Source: Scortum barcoo (taxonomy: Eukaryota > Chordata > Actinopteri > Centrarchiformes > Terapontidae). Taken from it: a stretch of 64,000 nt of DNA. Positions within the stretch are counted from its first letter, which is position 1, and each line of letters starts with the position of its first letter. The notes under the pieces were generated by a model, which was not told where the DNA came from, ran no database searches, and saw only the letters and a program-made list of their open reading frames with translations. Both the position numbers and the translations under genes were made by a program. Positions 24,643-37,680 of this stretch are shown one piece after another. Location: positions 16,513,752 to 16,577,751 of the forward strand of contig CM041548.1 in assembly GCA_023238725.1 (NCBI GenBank). Direction: 5' to 3'.

Positions 24643-25434
24643 CTTTTATTGCAATTAAAAACACTAAATACACTGTGAGATACTACACATACATCCATAC
24701 AACATCGATCGTACATAAACTCATAAATGTGCTTAATGAATGTTGAGCGGTTCTTTAAAGAAATTAAAGACAATAGTTTCTAATATTAAAACCAGGGGTG
24801 ATCAAACCAAACAATAAATAGTCAGATTACAATATCTTAGTCCCTGAAGGATGTAATGTAATGTTTAGAGCATTATTTACCTTTAGATAACCAGGCTGTG
24901 GTGTAACCGTGCACCAGAGGGCGCCCTTGGTTATGAAATGATTTGCAGATTGGGTGGTGAAATGGGTTTAAAGCTGTAGTTTGCAATTCTAATCCAGTAT
25001 ACTGTTTGCCATATTCAGTGAATATCTCCTCACAGTCCGCTAGCTGGAGGCTGAAACAAAAAAAGTGGTGTTCAGTCACAGCCCTGACTCTGTAAATGTG
25101 AAACAAGCAGAACCTTGTGTCGAGCCACCAGCCTGTTCTCATTCCCAGATCATCAGATATCGATGCCTTTTCCCATCTAATGCTAGTGCCAATGACAACA
25201 CTGAATGGAGGAGAGTATTTGTTTGGGTGTTTTGAGTCTCAACAAGCTGTGTAGGATTGCAGACGATACCTTTAATTAGGGCATCAGGTTGTTGGGTGGA
25301 GAAAACAATAGTGCATTGTAAACTGTTAGCTGGCAAGTGATGACAGCATGACACAGCACAGATCCCTCTCACAAAACAAACCCTGCACATTAAATGTGAC
25401 CAAACCTGTTCTGTGTCTCTGTCAATAATAAGTG

Positions 25435-25570
25435 GTGTAATCAAGCTAGTACATTTACTCAAGTACTACACAAAAATACAGTTTTGAAGTACTTTTTATT
25501 TTACTTGAGTATTTCCATTTTAAGATACTGTATAACTCTATTCCATTACATTTCATAGGCAAATTATTAT
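25435..25570. repeat. hAT-like repeat end, opposite orientation
   Basis: It begins GTGGTGTAATCAAGCTAGTA followed by CATTTACTCAAGTACT and TTTTACTTGAGTATTTCCAT, the start of the same family whose other end is seen at 24642. From 23.6 to 26.3 kb I otherwise see no gene. Confidence 0.5.
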
Positions 25571-26310
25571 TATTTATATCTCCCCATTTAAATGATTTGG
25601 ATTTATAATATTTATTTGTTCAGTACATTAGAAATCGATACACTTATAAAGTGAACACAACTTATCGAGTTTCATAGAACTAAGTATATCTTTTTCCAAA
25701 TAATTAGCACCAGATTACTCAGCTATCTCCAGGAAACATCCCAGTAAATTATTAGGACATAAGAGACCTGTTAATGAATCCTTACTGTCCCTTCTCCCAA
25801 TATAAAGCTCTGAATCTTCTCTGAAGCCCTCTCTGCGCTTTCAGGAGTTTAATTCTGGGGTGAAATATTAAATTCTTTACTAATTTATTTTTTTTATAGT
25901 CTAAAAGTAGCTATATTTGGATTAATAGTGTCAAAAAACACTGGAATTTCAGAATTTGCTAGAAAATGTAAAACCCCTCAGATCACATAAAACAAACATC
26001 ATAAAATACAATAAATAAAGTAATGAAGACATGACCTCAATGTCTTTAATGCTACATATGGCCCTGTAATTTATCTTTCTGTAATTTATGACAATTTGTG
26101 ACACAAGGCATGATGATGATTCATTAATTGAAAATTGAAAATGATCTCTTCAATACAGCGATACAGTATTCTTAAAGCATTACACTTGCATTTTGTTGAT
26201 TAACCCTGTGTTGCACATTGAAAAATAAATAAGATTGATTAGTTCATGGCAGAATAATGCAAATAGGTACAAAACAATCAACTTTAAGAACTGAGGCAGG
26301 TTGTGTCAGA

Positions 26311-28714
26311 CTACAGGTCCCACAGGCCCCACAGGGAGGACAAGACGGCAGCACAGAGGGCCACGGTCAGAGAGAGCTGGACAGAAGCGGCCCCGTTACA
26401 CATATCCGTCGTACAACACTGGAACCGGGCGGTGTAACCTGCACCCAGGAGGTTGCCGGTCAGCGTGCTGCCACACAGGTCGGAGTCCAGGCAGCCGCGG
26501 GTGTGCAGGGTGAGGCTAGCTGTAGCGTTGAACTCTGAGAGGATCAGAGACAGTGAAGGACGTCAGCAAATGTATTGCTCTTCTTTTGTTTACTTATCTT
26601 TCATGTAAACTATTGTTTTCTCTATGCTTGGTTGTCCTCTGCTCTAAGTTTGCACATGCATGGTGGAGCGGAGCCTGTGGATGAGTAGTGTTTGAAGCTT
26701 CATCTGATTTTCTGCTCTGATTTGTTGTTTTGAGTCGGGCACGGTGGGTTCTTGTTAAATGGCCTCATGGGCAGCAGGTGGAAGAGGAGCAGTGTAATTT
26801 TTTTCACACGTTATCTGTCTCAGGAAACAGCGACAGTTTTATCAAATATGATTAAAAGTTATTTTTAAATAAGTTACCTACTTCTGCTTTAAAGGGAGTT
26901 TTTTTGTTTTTCTGCCGCCAGCAGCTGCTTTCAGTCGAGCCTTTCCGTTCCTATAACAACTCTACTGAGCGCTCTGTAGCAGTTTTAATTGATGTTGTTA
27001 AGTCCACTATTTTTGTTTTTTATCCACTCATCACAGGTCCTTGTTGAAGCATTATCTGTTTTATTTTAATTGTTCTGTGAATAGTGATTACGGTGATTTT
27101 GTTAAATTATAGTTTTGTGGGATCAGGTCACCATTATACTGACCTAAGCTAGCTGTCAGAAGAGTTTCTAATATAATTTTATAACTGTACTGATGGGCTA
27201 ACTCATAGATTGTATACATGTACGATGGATGACATGAGATGATCGCCCCCTGGTGACTGAGTGCAGTACAGGTCATAAATCCTGCCCTTTCATGTTTGCC
27301 TATAGGACATGGGCCAAACTAAAAAAGTACACTTCAAAAACATTTTCCCAAACATGGTTTCTTTTATTCTTGGTAGTTCTTATCTCAAACTGTTTAAAAT
27401 ACACCATCAAGAGTTAAGTGGGAAAAAATAGCATAGGTTTTAGTCAAGGATCATCCATTGTTGCTAGGAGAGTGTATGTTTTGTATTTGGTTTTTGTTTC
27501 TGTGTTTGTTCTGTGTATGTGTTTCTAACTTGCCTGTGCTCAGATCTTACCATTTTTATAAGTAATAATGATATGTGATAGTAGGATGAATAACTTAAAG
27601 TAATGAGTAATATGTGTCATTTTATATAATTTTGTAATGGCAAGGTCATTATATTTTGTTTTATTATACATTTTTAAACCTTGAGGTTTAATGTCATGCT
27701 TTGTAGTGTGTTTACAGTATTTAAAGAGTGATGTAAAGGTTTTCTTACGTGCGTCTCCACTGTAGCAGCTCTGTGTCGCATTATCACATGTGACCTTGCT
27801 TCCGAAGAAGCAAATCCCAGAAATACCAATAGGGCACTGGCGACAGGTCAGACATTGTGCTGTTCAATGGAAAAGAAAAATGTGATAATCAGATTGCAGT
27901 ATTACTCAACGTCATTGTTCTGTGGAATTGAACAGTACTAGGAAACCTGACTTTTAGTTATGAATCTTGTCACAGTCTGAATCTTCAGTTACCAGCCTGG
28001 TTTGGCATCCAAAATATGCGGCTGCGAGAAAAGTTGCATGCAAATGGAGTAAGAATAAATCACATTCACATCAAGTCCACTCTGAAGCCTTAAAGGATTT
28101 TGTGATGAAAAACAGATAACATTAAGTAAATTTATTGTGTTTAGTCTGTCGCTCTACTGTAGAGATGTGAGTAATGCTAATAATACTACTTCTTCAACCT
28201 GTGACCATTTCTACAATCAAGTCAAGCCAGCATTGAGACTTCCTGGTGTCTTAAATGGCAGTAATAAACTATTATTAAACAGTAAAACTACACATATTCA
28301 AACAAAGAAATGGCTCCTCTGGACTTCCCTTTGTCTGACCATTGAGTTGTAATATCGCAAATATAACTTAAAATAGTTTTAATAGTACTATACTTTGATG
28401 TATACTCTGTGATATTTCATTTTGTGCTTTGTTTTAGAAAATATTAGTTTTACTGCCACGTATGTTATAAATCACTTTAGAAAAGTTTTATATAATAAAG
28501 ATATTATTGGTGTCATTATCTATAACTGTCAAGCTGCAATGTGCCTGAAGAATGAAAGACTAGAATAGTTATGCAGCCCATAAACTGAGGAATGCAAATT
28601 ACACTTCCTCTAATTTCTATGGAGTTTATGCATTGCTGTATTTTAGCATTAGATCTTTATTTTTCTTTCCTTATGGTCACAACATTGTTCTGTCTTTAAA
28701 TGCTTTATTTTGCT

Positions 28715-28747
<33 letters not shown>

Positions 28748-29229
28748 ATCATCCTATTTTGTTTTACAGATCATCATGTGAAAGGGAATTCCTAATTAGG
28801 TCTGTGTCAATTAGTGCTGGACCATGCTGAATGTCATTAAGTTGCATTAAATGCAATGAAGTCACCTGAGACTTAATCATGAACGTGAATAACAACTGAT
28901 CTTTATCTTTGTTTCACCCAAGACTTTGCTCTGAACATTTTGTTTGTCTAAAGTAATGAGCCTGTTGAACTGGGTGCAGAAAAGTTATTCCTTTAATTAT
29001 AGTGTTAGATGCTGCTTAACAAAGACATGAAAATTTTACTTACAGATGTCAGATGGAAAAAAAAACTTTAAACACAAAAACCTTTGACATATAGACTTAT
29101 TTCTTTCACAACAATGAGAATTATAGCGAATAAGTAAGCACAGTACTTCTCATGAATCCAATTTTTTCTCGACTCACCTGCAGCAATGAAGGCACTCAGG
29201 GCAATTGCTGCTTTCCAGAAGTTATTCAT
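26311..29229 (-). CDS. LY6/uPAR-domain surface protein, probably GPI-anchored (LY6-B)
   Basis: Minus-strand exons 29229-29178, 27859-27749 and 26534-26311 join in phase 1 to 128 codons. Exon 1 encodes the signal peptide MNNFWKAAIALSAFIAA. Exon 2 starts the domain with AQCLTCRQC and contains ICF, TCD and SCY. Exon 3 has RGC, LCG and the signature CCTTDMCNGA. The hydrophobic tail is rich in Leu, Ala and Val and ends SSLWGLWDL, fitting a GPI-anchor signal. As in LY6-A, an extra Cys precedes the canonical L-x-C-x-x-C, giving 11 in the domain. Two N-linked sequons (DNATQ, FNATA) flank the exon 2/3 junction. It is the first of five head-to-tail genes after clic1. The acceptor of exon 3 could alternatively be used 2 nt further, but that breaks the frame. 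Confidence 0.9.
26575..26905. repeat. Dispersed repeat shared with the right edge of the window
   Basis: The words TTTGTTTACTTATCTTTCAT, GCACATGCATGGTGGAGC and GATTTGTTGTTTTGAGTCGG recur in the same order at 63770-63960 with a few changes. The right end here (ACTTCTGCTTTAAAGG) matches the left end of the other copy in inverted form (CCTTAAAGCGGCAGTCGG). That suggests a terminal-inverted nonautonomous element inside LY6-B intron 2. Confidence 0.65.
28715..28741. repeat. (TA)n microsatellite
   Basis: About 13 uninterrupted TA units in LY6-B intron 1. Confidence 0.9.
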
Positions 29230-29463
29230 CTTTCCAGGGGTTACAAAGTCAACCGATTCCTACTTCGAGACTTAAGCTTAAAGCTCTAAATACTTGTCTC
29301 CGTCGAGGGAGCTTAGAGAAAGCAATGACAAGATTTCAGCCAAGACTGAACCATCAGGTTTGGTGTTCCAGCAGCAGGAAGAGGAAGAAGTCTCTAATAG
29401 AAAACCCCGCAAAGCTAAAACATCCGCAGCCTTGAGAAAAACTCACTTCTCACTTAAGTTTTA

Positions 29464-29471
29464 TTTATATA
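29464..29471 (-). promoter_or_regulatory. TATA box of LY6-B
   Basis: TATATAAA on the minus strand, about 235 bp before the start codon. This is further away than in the other LY6 genes, so the 5' UTR would be longer or another start is used. Confidence 0.4.
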
Positions 29472-29739
29472 CTTTTATTGTTTGTGCACCTAATTTTTAA
29501 ATATGCAGTTATGGGTTTCATGCAAAAAAACCTAACAACTTTGCTTTTGGTAGTTGACAAGGCATCTATTTTATTATGCTGAGCTTTTATACTATTTCCA
29601 TATCCTTTTAAAACCCCACATTCACAGGGATATACAGTTTAGAGTCAACAACAATGTGAGTATTACAGTATAGAAGTTTGTTCATGGTACATCAAGTAAA
29701 GACAACACCCAGTCATGAATAGGATATTTTCTGTTTGTG

Positions 29740-32700
29740 TTAAAGGCCTCTGGTGCTCCAAATGGCTATTAGGGTGGCACCCAGAGCAGCAGTGAGAGGG
29801 AGCTGGATAGAAGTGGCTCCATTACAGCAGTCTGTGTTGCAGCAGGTCCTGGTGACCGTGTATCCGACACTCAGGAGGGCTCCTGTTTCATTTTTGTCGC
29901 AGAGAGACGTAGCCAGGCAGCCCCTCATCTCCATGGTCGTCAGTCTACTGATGTTGAAGGCTAAAAGCGGGGACAAGAAGATCAGTAGCTGCTGTACAGG
30001 AACAATGAAAAGTATACTTTATCACTCTGTTTCTGACTCAATGTCCTATTGGTGGAAAAAAGTACAAATATCTGAAAATTTGATTATTATTATAAGTATT
30101 TGATTATTATCAGCAGTGGTGGAAGACATATTCAGATCCTTTACTTACTTAAACTTACCATTAACTTTTGATACTTCTTAAAGTAAAATGGCCATTAACT
30201 GGCATATTATTTTTACCATATATTACACAATATATTGTTAATATGGATTCATTGTACTACAGGTAGAATTTTACTACTCCTTACGTACAATACAAGAACT
30301 TTATTCCAGTGGTTGTGTTGTATTTTATAAGCTTATCATATTTGTCTTATATAAAATTAATAAAAAATAATAATCTGAAAACTAATTATAACTGTAAGAT
30401 AAATGTTTTGGAGAAAAAGAGTTAAATTTTTCACCCTGAAATGTACACACTAAAAAGTAGCAGAAAATGCAAATATTAAAGTTAGGTTTTGGTATCTGAA
30501 AGTTGTACTTTTTTCAACTACTCCAATGGGTATCTATGAGTATCTATGTCCATTATGCCTGATCCCAGTTTGTCTGAATTGACTTTTCATCTGTGTGTGT
30601 TGCACTAGAAGTATCAGTGTATTTTAACCTTGCCATTGTCATCTAAGTAACTTTAGTAAGTTCTTCTATTTCAAGGAATGTACAGGTGCTTAGCATGTTT
30701 TGGCCCATGTACTACAACCGTACGAACAGTGATAACCATTTTATAAGTTTAAAGATATAGTGAAATGTGTGTATTCATTTTTCTGCTGAAAGTTAGATAA
30801 GAAATGGTAAATGGTGGATAGTAAAAAATGTGAACTATGACACCAGACCCAGTAGATGATTAGCTTAGCTTAGCATAAAGACTGGAAACAGGGGGAAACG
30901 GTTGCTAGCCTGATTCTGTTCAAATGACTACAAAATCCACCTACTGGCTCTCTAAAACTCCCTAAACACTATGTGTAGTTTTTAAAATCTGTACACAAAC
31001 ATAAATGTGTTTGGTGAGTTTCATGCTGTGATTATTTTTTGGTTACCAGCCAGACGCTGTGACCGTAAAACAACAACGTGTTTTTGCATTTTTGTTTCCT
31101 GTTTGTGTTCTGAGTTGTCAATGTGACATTGTTGTCATATTTATTCGTGAGCTTTAATAGTGCAGGCAGGCATATTGTGAACAGAGCCAGCTAGTGCTAT
31201 AAAGCTAGAATCATAGTTGATGTTTATAATTTATCACATGGAAAATTTTGTAATTTGTACTAATAGTATTGTTAGAATTATGATTTATAAGTAGAGCTGT
31301 TAAAAATATACTTGTGTGTTATATGCAGTTAATCTGGGAAAGTCTTCCTGTTGGTACATTCAAGGGCTTGTTAAGGAGCTACGTAATCCCCAAAAATATT
31401 GATTGATAAGCAATACTGTATTCGTGAGTAATGTAGTCAGAAAATCATCGAACTATTACTCAGCCTCTTGATTTAGAAATGCTTTAAGTAGCTGTAAGAG
31501 CCTTCCACTTACACAAAAACCCACCAGCCCAAGCAATATCTAGCAATGTGAGTATAGATCTTAAGAAGCCTTGCACCTGTCTATATGGAGCAGAAACGTT
31601 ATTTAACTGCTCTAAGGTGAACCCTTCAGGTATGTTTGATGTCGGCCACACCTCAGTCTGTACTGTCAGGGCAGGTCTTTTGTATTTCTTAGTTTGTGGT
31701 TTGTTAGAATTGTTACATGGTAGCATGGTAATTACACACCCTCCCATCTCGTCAGGACATTGTGATGAACTAAAGAGGTCAGCAGGTGATTGCCGATTGT
31801 GTTACTCACCCAGTTTTCCCCAGTAACAGTTGGGCTCCGAGCTGGGGCAGAACTTAGAAGAGCTGTACAGACATTTTCCTCCGACGCTCAGTCCGCAGGT
31901 GTGACAGATCAGGGACTCACCTGTGATCCAGAGAGAAGAGGAGATTCAGGAGAAGAGAGGAAGGCTATGGAAAGAGATAAGGCGGGGAGAAAGGACTACT
32001 TTATACATAAAATTGAAAATATAACCAAACCGTATCAGGAAACCATCATTGCACAACAAACCACCACTTTCCTCATCACTGTCTTTATCACTTCCTATCA
32101 TATAGTCTTCATTAAACGTGTCAAAAATCCTTTAAACACACTCAAGCGTTAAATATAGTTTTAGGTGTTACTGTTTTACATGTTTTCTATTTTGGTTAAA
32201 AACATAATCGTTATTCAAACAATCAGAACTCCAGCAACATTTTTAATACTAAGAACAATTATTTTGTACTACTATTGCCAGATTTTTTACCATTTAAAAC
32301 TGCCTTTTAATCTCTGTTGTAGTGCACATAGAGCCACCGCTCACCCAAATTTGATGTCAAAAACATCAACAAAAATGAAGGGCCGGTTGGGTAGAAGTGT
32401 GATCCAGAAGGTGTTTCCAAGAGTAATCCAAGCTTGATACACTTCAATATTTTCTTGATACAGCCTTCAAATTAAGGTAGTAAAATGTGTGTCAATTTCA
32501 GACTAACCATAACCAACAGTTGACTGCAGTGGGAGTAATTGTTTGCATTTTCTTTCACCAGAAGTATATCATTTGCACAGAGTATAAACATGGCCACAGA
32601 TGCATATTACATTAATTTGTCATCGTTATTTTGATAAACTCAGATTCATGACAATTAACTAACAACCTGAAAGGAAATTATTAAAGAAAAAGAGATTTAC

Positions 32701-33387
32701 ATCCTAGTGTGACATTATAACAACAATGCAATAACTTTAGCTCGGATCATATAAATCCTGGTCTACCCTGTCGGATATGTTCATTGTATTCGTTAGAGGA
32801 ATACTGAATCTTTGTTTTCATATGTTAGGCTTCCTACAAACGGTTGAACATTATTCTCATATAAAAATATCCTGATCATTTGTAAAAATGTAGAATAACT
32901 ATAGACTGTAAACTCTTCATGCAATTAAACTACTAAATAGGTCCTCAGTGGGAGCTACAGACTTGTTATGGTTCAAAATATTTAAATACAAGCTAATTTA
33001 ATTTATTTACAGTATAGCAACAGCCCAAAAAGTCTGATTCTGCCTTGTTCTTGTTAGTAAAACTAAATGTGAATTAAACAGTTTCACAGTTCTCACATTA
33101 ATTAGTATTAGTATTAATTAGTATTAAGTAGTAATAAGTAATTTTGTGGTACTTATATTTCTGCTTTGGTAATGTCAATAACATTAAATGTCTGTAACAA
33201 AATTAGTTTTTAAAATAAAGTTGTAATCTCTGATTTTATTCATCTGTATCCATTTAAAAGGCTGTTGTAGTGATCATGTTTGGAGTTAATGTTCCTCCTT
33301 GTCGACAAACAGTTTTTGCTGTTTGGTGCCCTTACCTGTAGCAAATATTGCCAGCAGTGCTACACAAACAGGGATAAACTTCTTCAT
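29740..33387 (-). CDS. LY6/uPAR-domain surface protein, probably GPI-anchored (LY6-C)
   Basis: Minus-strand exons 33387-33336, 31920-31810 and 29960-29740 join in phase 1 to 127 codons. The signal peptide is MKKFIPVCVALLAIFAT. The mature end starts GESLICHTC, followed by GGKC, KFC and PNC in exon 2. Exon 3 has MRGC, SLC and CCNTDCCNGA. In that last motif the usual Leu before C-N is a Cys, so the domain has 11 cysteines. Sequons are FNISR and KNETG. The C-terminus (QLPLTAALG, then a Leu/Ile/Ala-rich stretch ending WSTRGL) is a near copy of LY6-D, and exon 3 has the same 221-nt length, so C and D are probably a recent tandem pair. Intron 2 holds two dispersed repeats. No specific function can be given. 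Confidence 0.9.
30108..30535. repeat. hAT-like nonautonomous repeat in LY6-C intron 2
   Basis: It begins CAGCAGTGGTGGAAGACATA, continues with TTCAGATCCTTTACTTACTT and AAGTAAAATGGCC, and later GTAGCAGAAAATGCAAATAT. This is the usual full-length layout of the family. Confidence 0.6.
30750..31062. repeat. Fish repeat with GCTTAGCTTAGCATAAAGAC core
   Basis: It shares the core GCTTAGCTTAGCATAAAGAC, then TGGAAACAGGGGGAAAC and CAAAATCCACCTACTGGC, with the copy at 46287-46686. The terminal sections are worn. Confidence 0.7.
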
Positions 33388-33544
33388 CTTGCCCTTACAC
33401 AGACGTGTATTGTATCGAGAAATGATCAGCAAAAATAAGAAGATCTCAATGCGACAGATGTGGTCCAAGACGTTTAATGATCCAACAGCACAGGCGAGCG
33501 TCTGAAGTGGTTGTAAATGAGCTTCGTCCGCTCTGAATGTCTGT

Positions 33545-33551
33545 TTTTATA
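33545..33551 (-). promoter_or_regulatory. TATA box of LY6-C
   Basis: TATAAAA on the minus strand about 160 bp before the start codon, in line with single-exon 5' UTRs of the neighbouring LY6 genes. Confidence 0.5.
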
Positions 33552-35299
33552 CCAAACACTGTGAGTGAAAATAGAATAATGTTGATTTTGATTTGTCAGT
33601 ATCTAGTATATTCTGCCCTATGCTGACGACATTCACAAACAAAAAAAAAAACTCAGAGGTTTGTTCGAAGAATGAAGTCTATTAAAAATTCAAACAAAGA
33701 GAAAAACTGATGATCGGCCACATTCTCATTCCTGCTTTTGTATTCATGTTTGTCTGAACCCTTGTGAACTTATGGCTTATTGTAAACCAACATCATCAAA
33801 AGGTTCAGTCAATAACAGAATAACTCCTAAACAAATATTAGCATTGAGGAGTACGAAGCTAAAATACGATGCAAAGTGATCGTAAGAGCTGATCACTTTA
33901 ATAAAAGTATGATCAATTTAAATCTTGATTTAAAGAGAAATATGATACCACTCTGTACCACTTTGCATTCAATTTAAAGCCAGAGTCAGGAAACATTGAG
34001 CGAAACAGTGAGTCATTCAAGTGTTCCCAGAGTCTTTTGTTTCCCATATAGCACATAATGGGAAGATGACAATGATGTTCCCCAGCTTAGTATTTACATA
34101 TTATGACCTGGACTATTGTGGGAACCAGTCATAGGCTATTATTTTGTACCCAAACTCCGTCATATGGCTCTTAATGTGATAGGCCGGCACTCGAGGGAAC
34201 ATATGAAATGGCTGGAATAGAGTGTCATGGGAAAATGAGTTCCTGACAACATAAAACCAAAAGTTTAGTTAATCTGTGTTAACAAAATATCAAATTGAAC
34301 ATTGCTATGCTCCTGAAACAGCTAGCCCGGCTGAAGTTGATTTATACACACATGAGAGTTGCAATCTTTTTATCTAATAATGTGGGAAAGTGAGTAAGAA
34401 TATTTACCAAATGTCAAATTATTTCTTAGAGTTCGTGGTTAGCCTTTAGTCTGTTTAACAAAACCCCATATGTAGGTGAGATTTTCTTCATCAGATTGTG
34501 GCATGCAGTTATAATTTTACTCAGGTTTGCTAAAACTTTTGCAGATTTTGTAAATTCCACACCAAAACACTAAAATAGGCTATGCCCATGCACTGACATC
34601 TTCTGGCAAAAGCACAACCAGATAGGAAATCAATCATATAATCAACATAATGTCCCATACTGTATCACTCTCAGGAGATGATTGGGGTATGAAGAACTGT
34701 ATTTTGCAAGCGTTTTCGCACAGACACACACAGGGAGAGGAAGAGGAGGGGGGCTTTTGATCTCATTATTATTAGATTTAGTGTTGATGTGTGTGTGACA
34801 GACATGTCTATTGGACATTTATGGAAATATGGAACAAATCACGTCTACGTTTAATTGCCAAATAAAGGACGATTCTGTATTTTACGGGATGGGTGGCAAC
34901 CCTAGAAGTGGTGGAAGGTACACATAGACATTATACTAACATATCCCATCATATAAATAGTTTAGGAGGTGATGGTCCAAATAAACACACAAAACAAACA
35001 TTGAAATAATTTATTGTTGAAGGATTTAGTCGCCTTTTAGCACTGAATGAATATAAAGCTATTTCCAACTGAATGCAGCCTATACAGTGGTATAGGGCGG
35101 TAAGTAGGAAATGCTGAAATGTGTGGAAATTACATAAAAAAAGCATTGATGTTCAGTACTGATATCATATATACAGTTACATATTGCTCTTACAGTAAAT
35201 GTAGATCTACTGAGACTCCAAGCTGAGTCATGTTATAAAGCCAGTGTCCCTCCGTTGTTTATCATGAGGACACTGACACACTGCAGGTGTTAATTAAAA

Positions 35300-35301
<2 letters not shown>
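33552..35301. other. Intergenic between LY6-C and LY6-D
   Basis: AT-rich, with short open frames of no family resemblance. No exon, SINE or autonomous element was recognised. Confidence 0.5.

Positions 35302-35365
<64 letters not shown>
35302..35365. repeat. (TA)n microsatellite
   Basis: About 32 uninterrupted TA units just downstream of LY6-D. Confidence 0.95.
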
Positions 35366-35369
<4 letters not shown>

Positions 35370-35453
35370 CATAAAGAAATTAAAGGACAGAAAATTGATG
35401 GGATTTGTAAATGAAAATATGTGGCAACCCCTTCTCCCCTTCCTCTTTCTACT

Positions 35454-37680
35454 TTAAAGGCCCCATTGGCTCCAAACGGCCACCATAACACCACCCAGCG
35501 CTGCAGTCAGGGGCAGCTGGGTGGGGGCAGCCCCGTTGCAGAGGGTGGTGTTGCAGCAGGTCCTGGTGATGGTGTAGTTAACAGTCAGGATGGACCCTGT
35601 CTCTTTCGTTGCAGTGCAGGTGGATGCTTCCGTGCAGCCTCGTGCATGGATATCCAACAGGTCGGCACTAAACTCTGGAGGAAGTAAAGATGAGACACCA
35701 TATTTCACAGCTGATTGTGTTTACATTTTTACATATCTTTAACTTTTTTTTGCAACATATAGTACATATACTTTAACTATCCATGATTGTCTATGTAATT
35801 CAGTTTTTCAGAAGTCAAATATAATATTTTACATGGTAAATAAGGTCTGTTGCATAAGTTTTATTGTTTGTTTCTGTTATTACATTTTTACTCTTGTGAC
35901 CTTGCTCTGTGAAAGTTGCTACACCTAATAAACTCGATTTTTCAAGCCTTATGTCAGTACAAATAGTTTTAGACTGAATTTACTGACACATTATAGTTTA
36001 TAGTGAGGTATGGTATCTTTAAATGTGATCATATTCTTGCTAACATTGCTTGATTGGTGGCATTTCTTGTGTTATTACATTATCATTATTAGTGTTCACC
36101 ACACATTTTGAATTGAAAAACTCTCAACTGAAAACTACAATTATTATTTCTTGAGCCTTAGCAGCTTTTTGACACACATTTTCATTGATATTGTTAAAGA
36201 TAACATGTTCTTTAAATACAAAACTCATTTACAAAATCAACCAGGACACTTCAGAGATAAAATAGATTTCAAAGTATCTGTGTGTATTTGTGTTTGTCTC
36301 ATTCAGCCTGAGATGAGGATGAGTTATTGTCGAGTTCCTTGTAGATTTTGTAATCATGCAAAAATGATGAATGAGTCATTCAGCTGATGATCTTACTGGC
36401 AACTGCGCTGTAGCATCTGTCCTGAGTTTTGGTACAATTTACAGGTGTGGAGCCGAAGCAGGAGCCGAGGATGCTCACATCGCAGGTGTTACAGGTGAGG
36501 GACTCAACTGTAGAGACAACAAACGAATAAGGGGAACAAAAAGTCATTTTTGAATCTCAAAGTATCAGTCATTTGTCATATACTGAAGGAAAAGAAGTTA
36601 AATCAGTAGCCTCAAATAAGTCACTGCATCAAGTTTCACCTTTATCAAACAAAGACTTAATCACGTAATCAAAAAGTACACATCAGAGTTTGTTTCATAA
36701 CCTCTCAAGGTGAACACTGGCTCCACGTGTGTTATCTCAAGTGTTATTCAATCCAGGATGTGTATGTATGACTTTCAAGCAAGCTATACAAACTGGCACA
36801 CCTATTTTTGAGCTACATATGGAAAGTTGTGGTTTTTATTTGCTCAAGATTTGAGATATCCAAAGTTTCTGCCTCCACCATGATATATTAGAGATTAATG
36901 GTATTTTGTTTCTGGCGCTCAGAGCAATGAAAAAAAATCTGAATGAAATCTGATCTGAGTAAAGTTTTTTCCCACATACACCATAAAACTGACAATATGT
37001 TTCGTCATAAAAATAAAACCAAAAGCATTTGTTAAATAACACTGTATGTAGTATGTGATTAAATACGTTTTTTGGGATGAACTGACACTTTATATGCCAT
37101 ACAGATGTCATTTTCTCTGTAAGTGCCTCAAACATGTGTCACATTTCATACAGATTGCTTTAAAGTCATGTGTTTTAGATAAACAACTAAATAAAAAGCA
37201 CCACAAACTGGAAGTTTAATGAAGTACAGCACTAAAACACAACATAAATCTGCAAAAAATACTTTCATTATACGATACCCTGTAACTCCACAATGTATTG
37301 TCTCACATATGGATCAATAAGATTTTGAGTTTGTGAAATAGGAAATGATTTTAAAGCCCATAAATAACTCTGCATTAGAAATCATCATCATCTTGTGAAT
37401 GTGTGGAAAAGATCTGAAGTTGTAGAAAAACAAATTGAGACTGTTTAAATGCAGTTTACTGGCAAATTTCTCCTGCAGTTTTGTCACCAGTCGATATACA
37501 AACGCAGGCTCTGAAATTATTTCTAAACTCAGAATACTGATCCTTTTTGAGCCCATACACAGGGTGACCCCTCTGTCCCACCCCTTCATTTATATGTCCA
37601 TTTATAAAACACAATAAAAACCTCCTACCTGTAACAAGCAGAGTCAATAGTGCCGCACAGCTCCACAGGAATTTGTTCAT
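35454..37680 (-). CDS. LY6/uPAR-domain surface protein, probably GPI-anchored (LY6-D)
   Basis: Minus-strand exons 37680-37629, 36507-36397 and 35674-35454 join in phase 1 to 127 codons. The signal peptide is MNKFLWSCAALLTLLVT. The domain starts VESLTCNTC and continues with GSC, VNC and DRC. Exon 3 holds ARGC, STC and CCNTTLCNGA. All ten canonical cysteines are present with no extra. Sequons NCTK and NYTI-type are visible. The tail QLPLTAALG followed by a Val/Ala-rich stretch ending WSQWGL matches LY6-C, and exon lengths 52/111/221 are identical to LY6-C. It is compact (2.2 kb) and lies left of the mobile-element block. Confidence 0.91.

Noticed and set aside
24873..25142. 89-codon minus-strand frame
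   Set aside because: It overlaps AT-rich repeat-like sequence and shows no recognisable motif.
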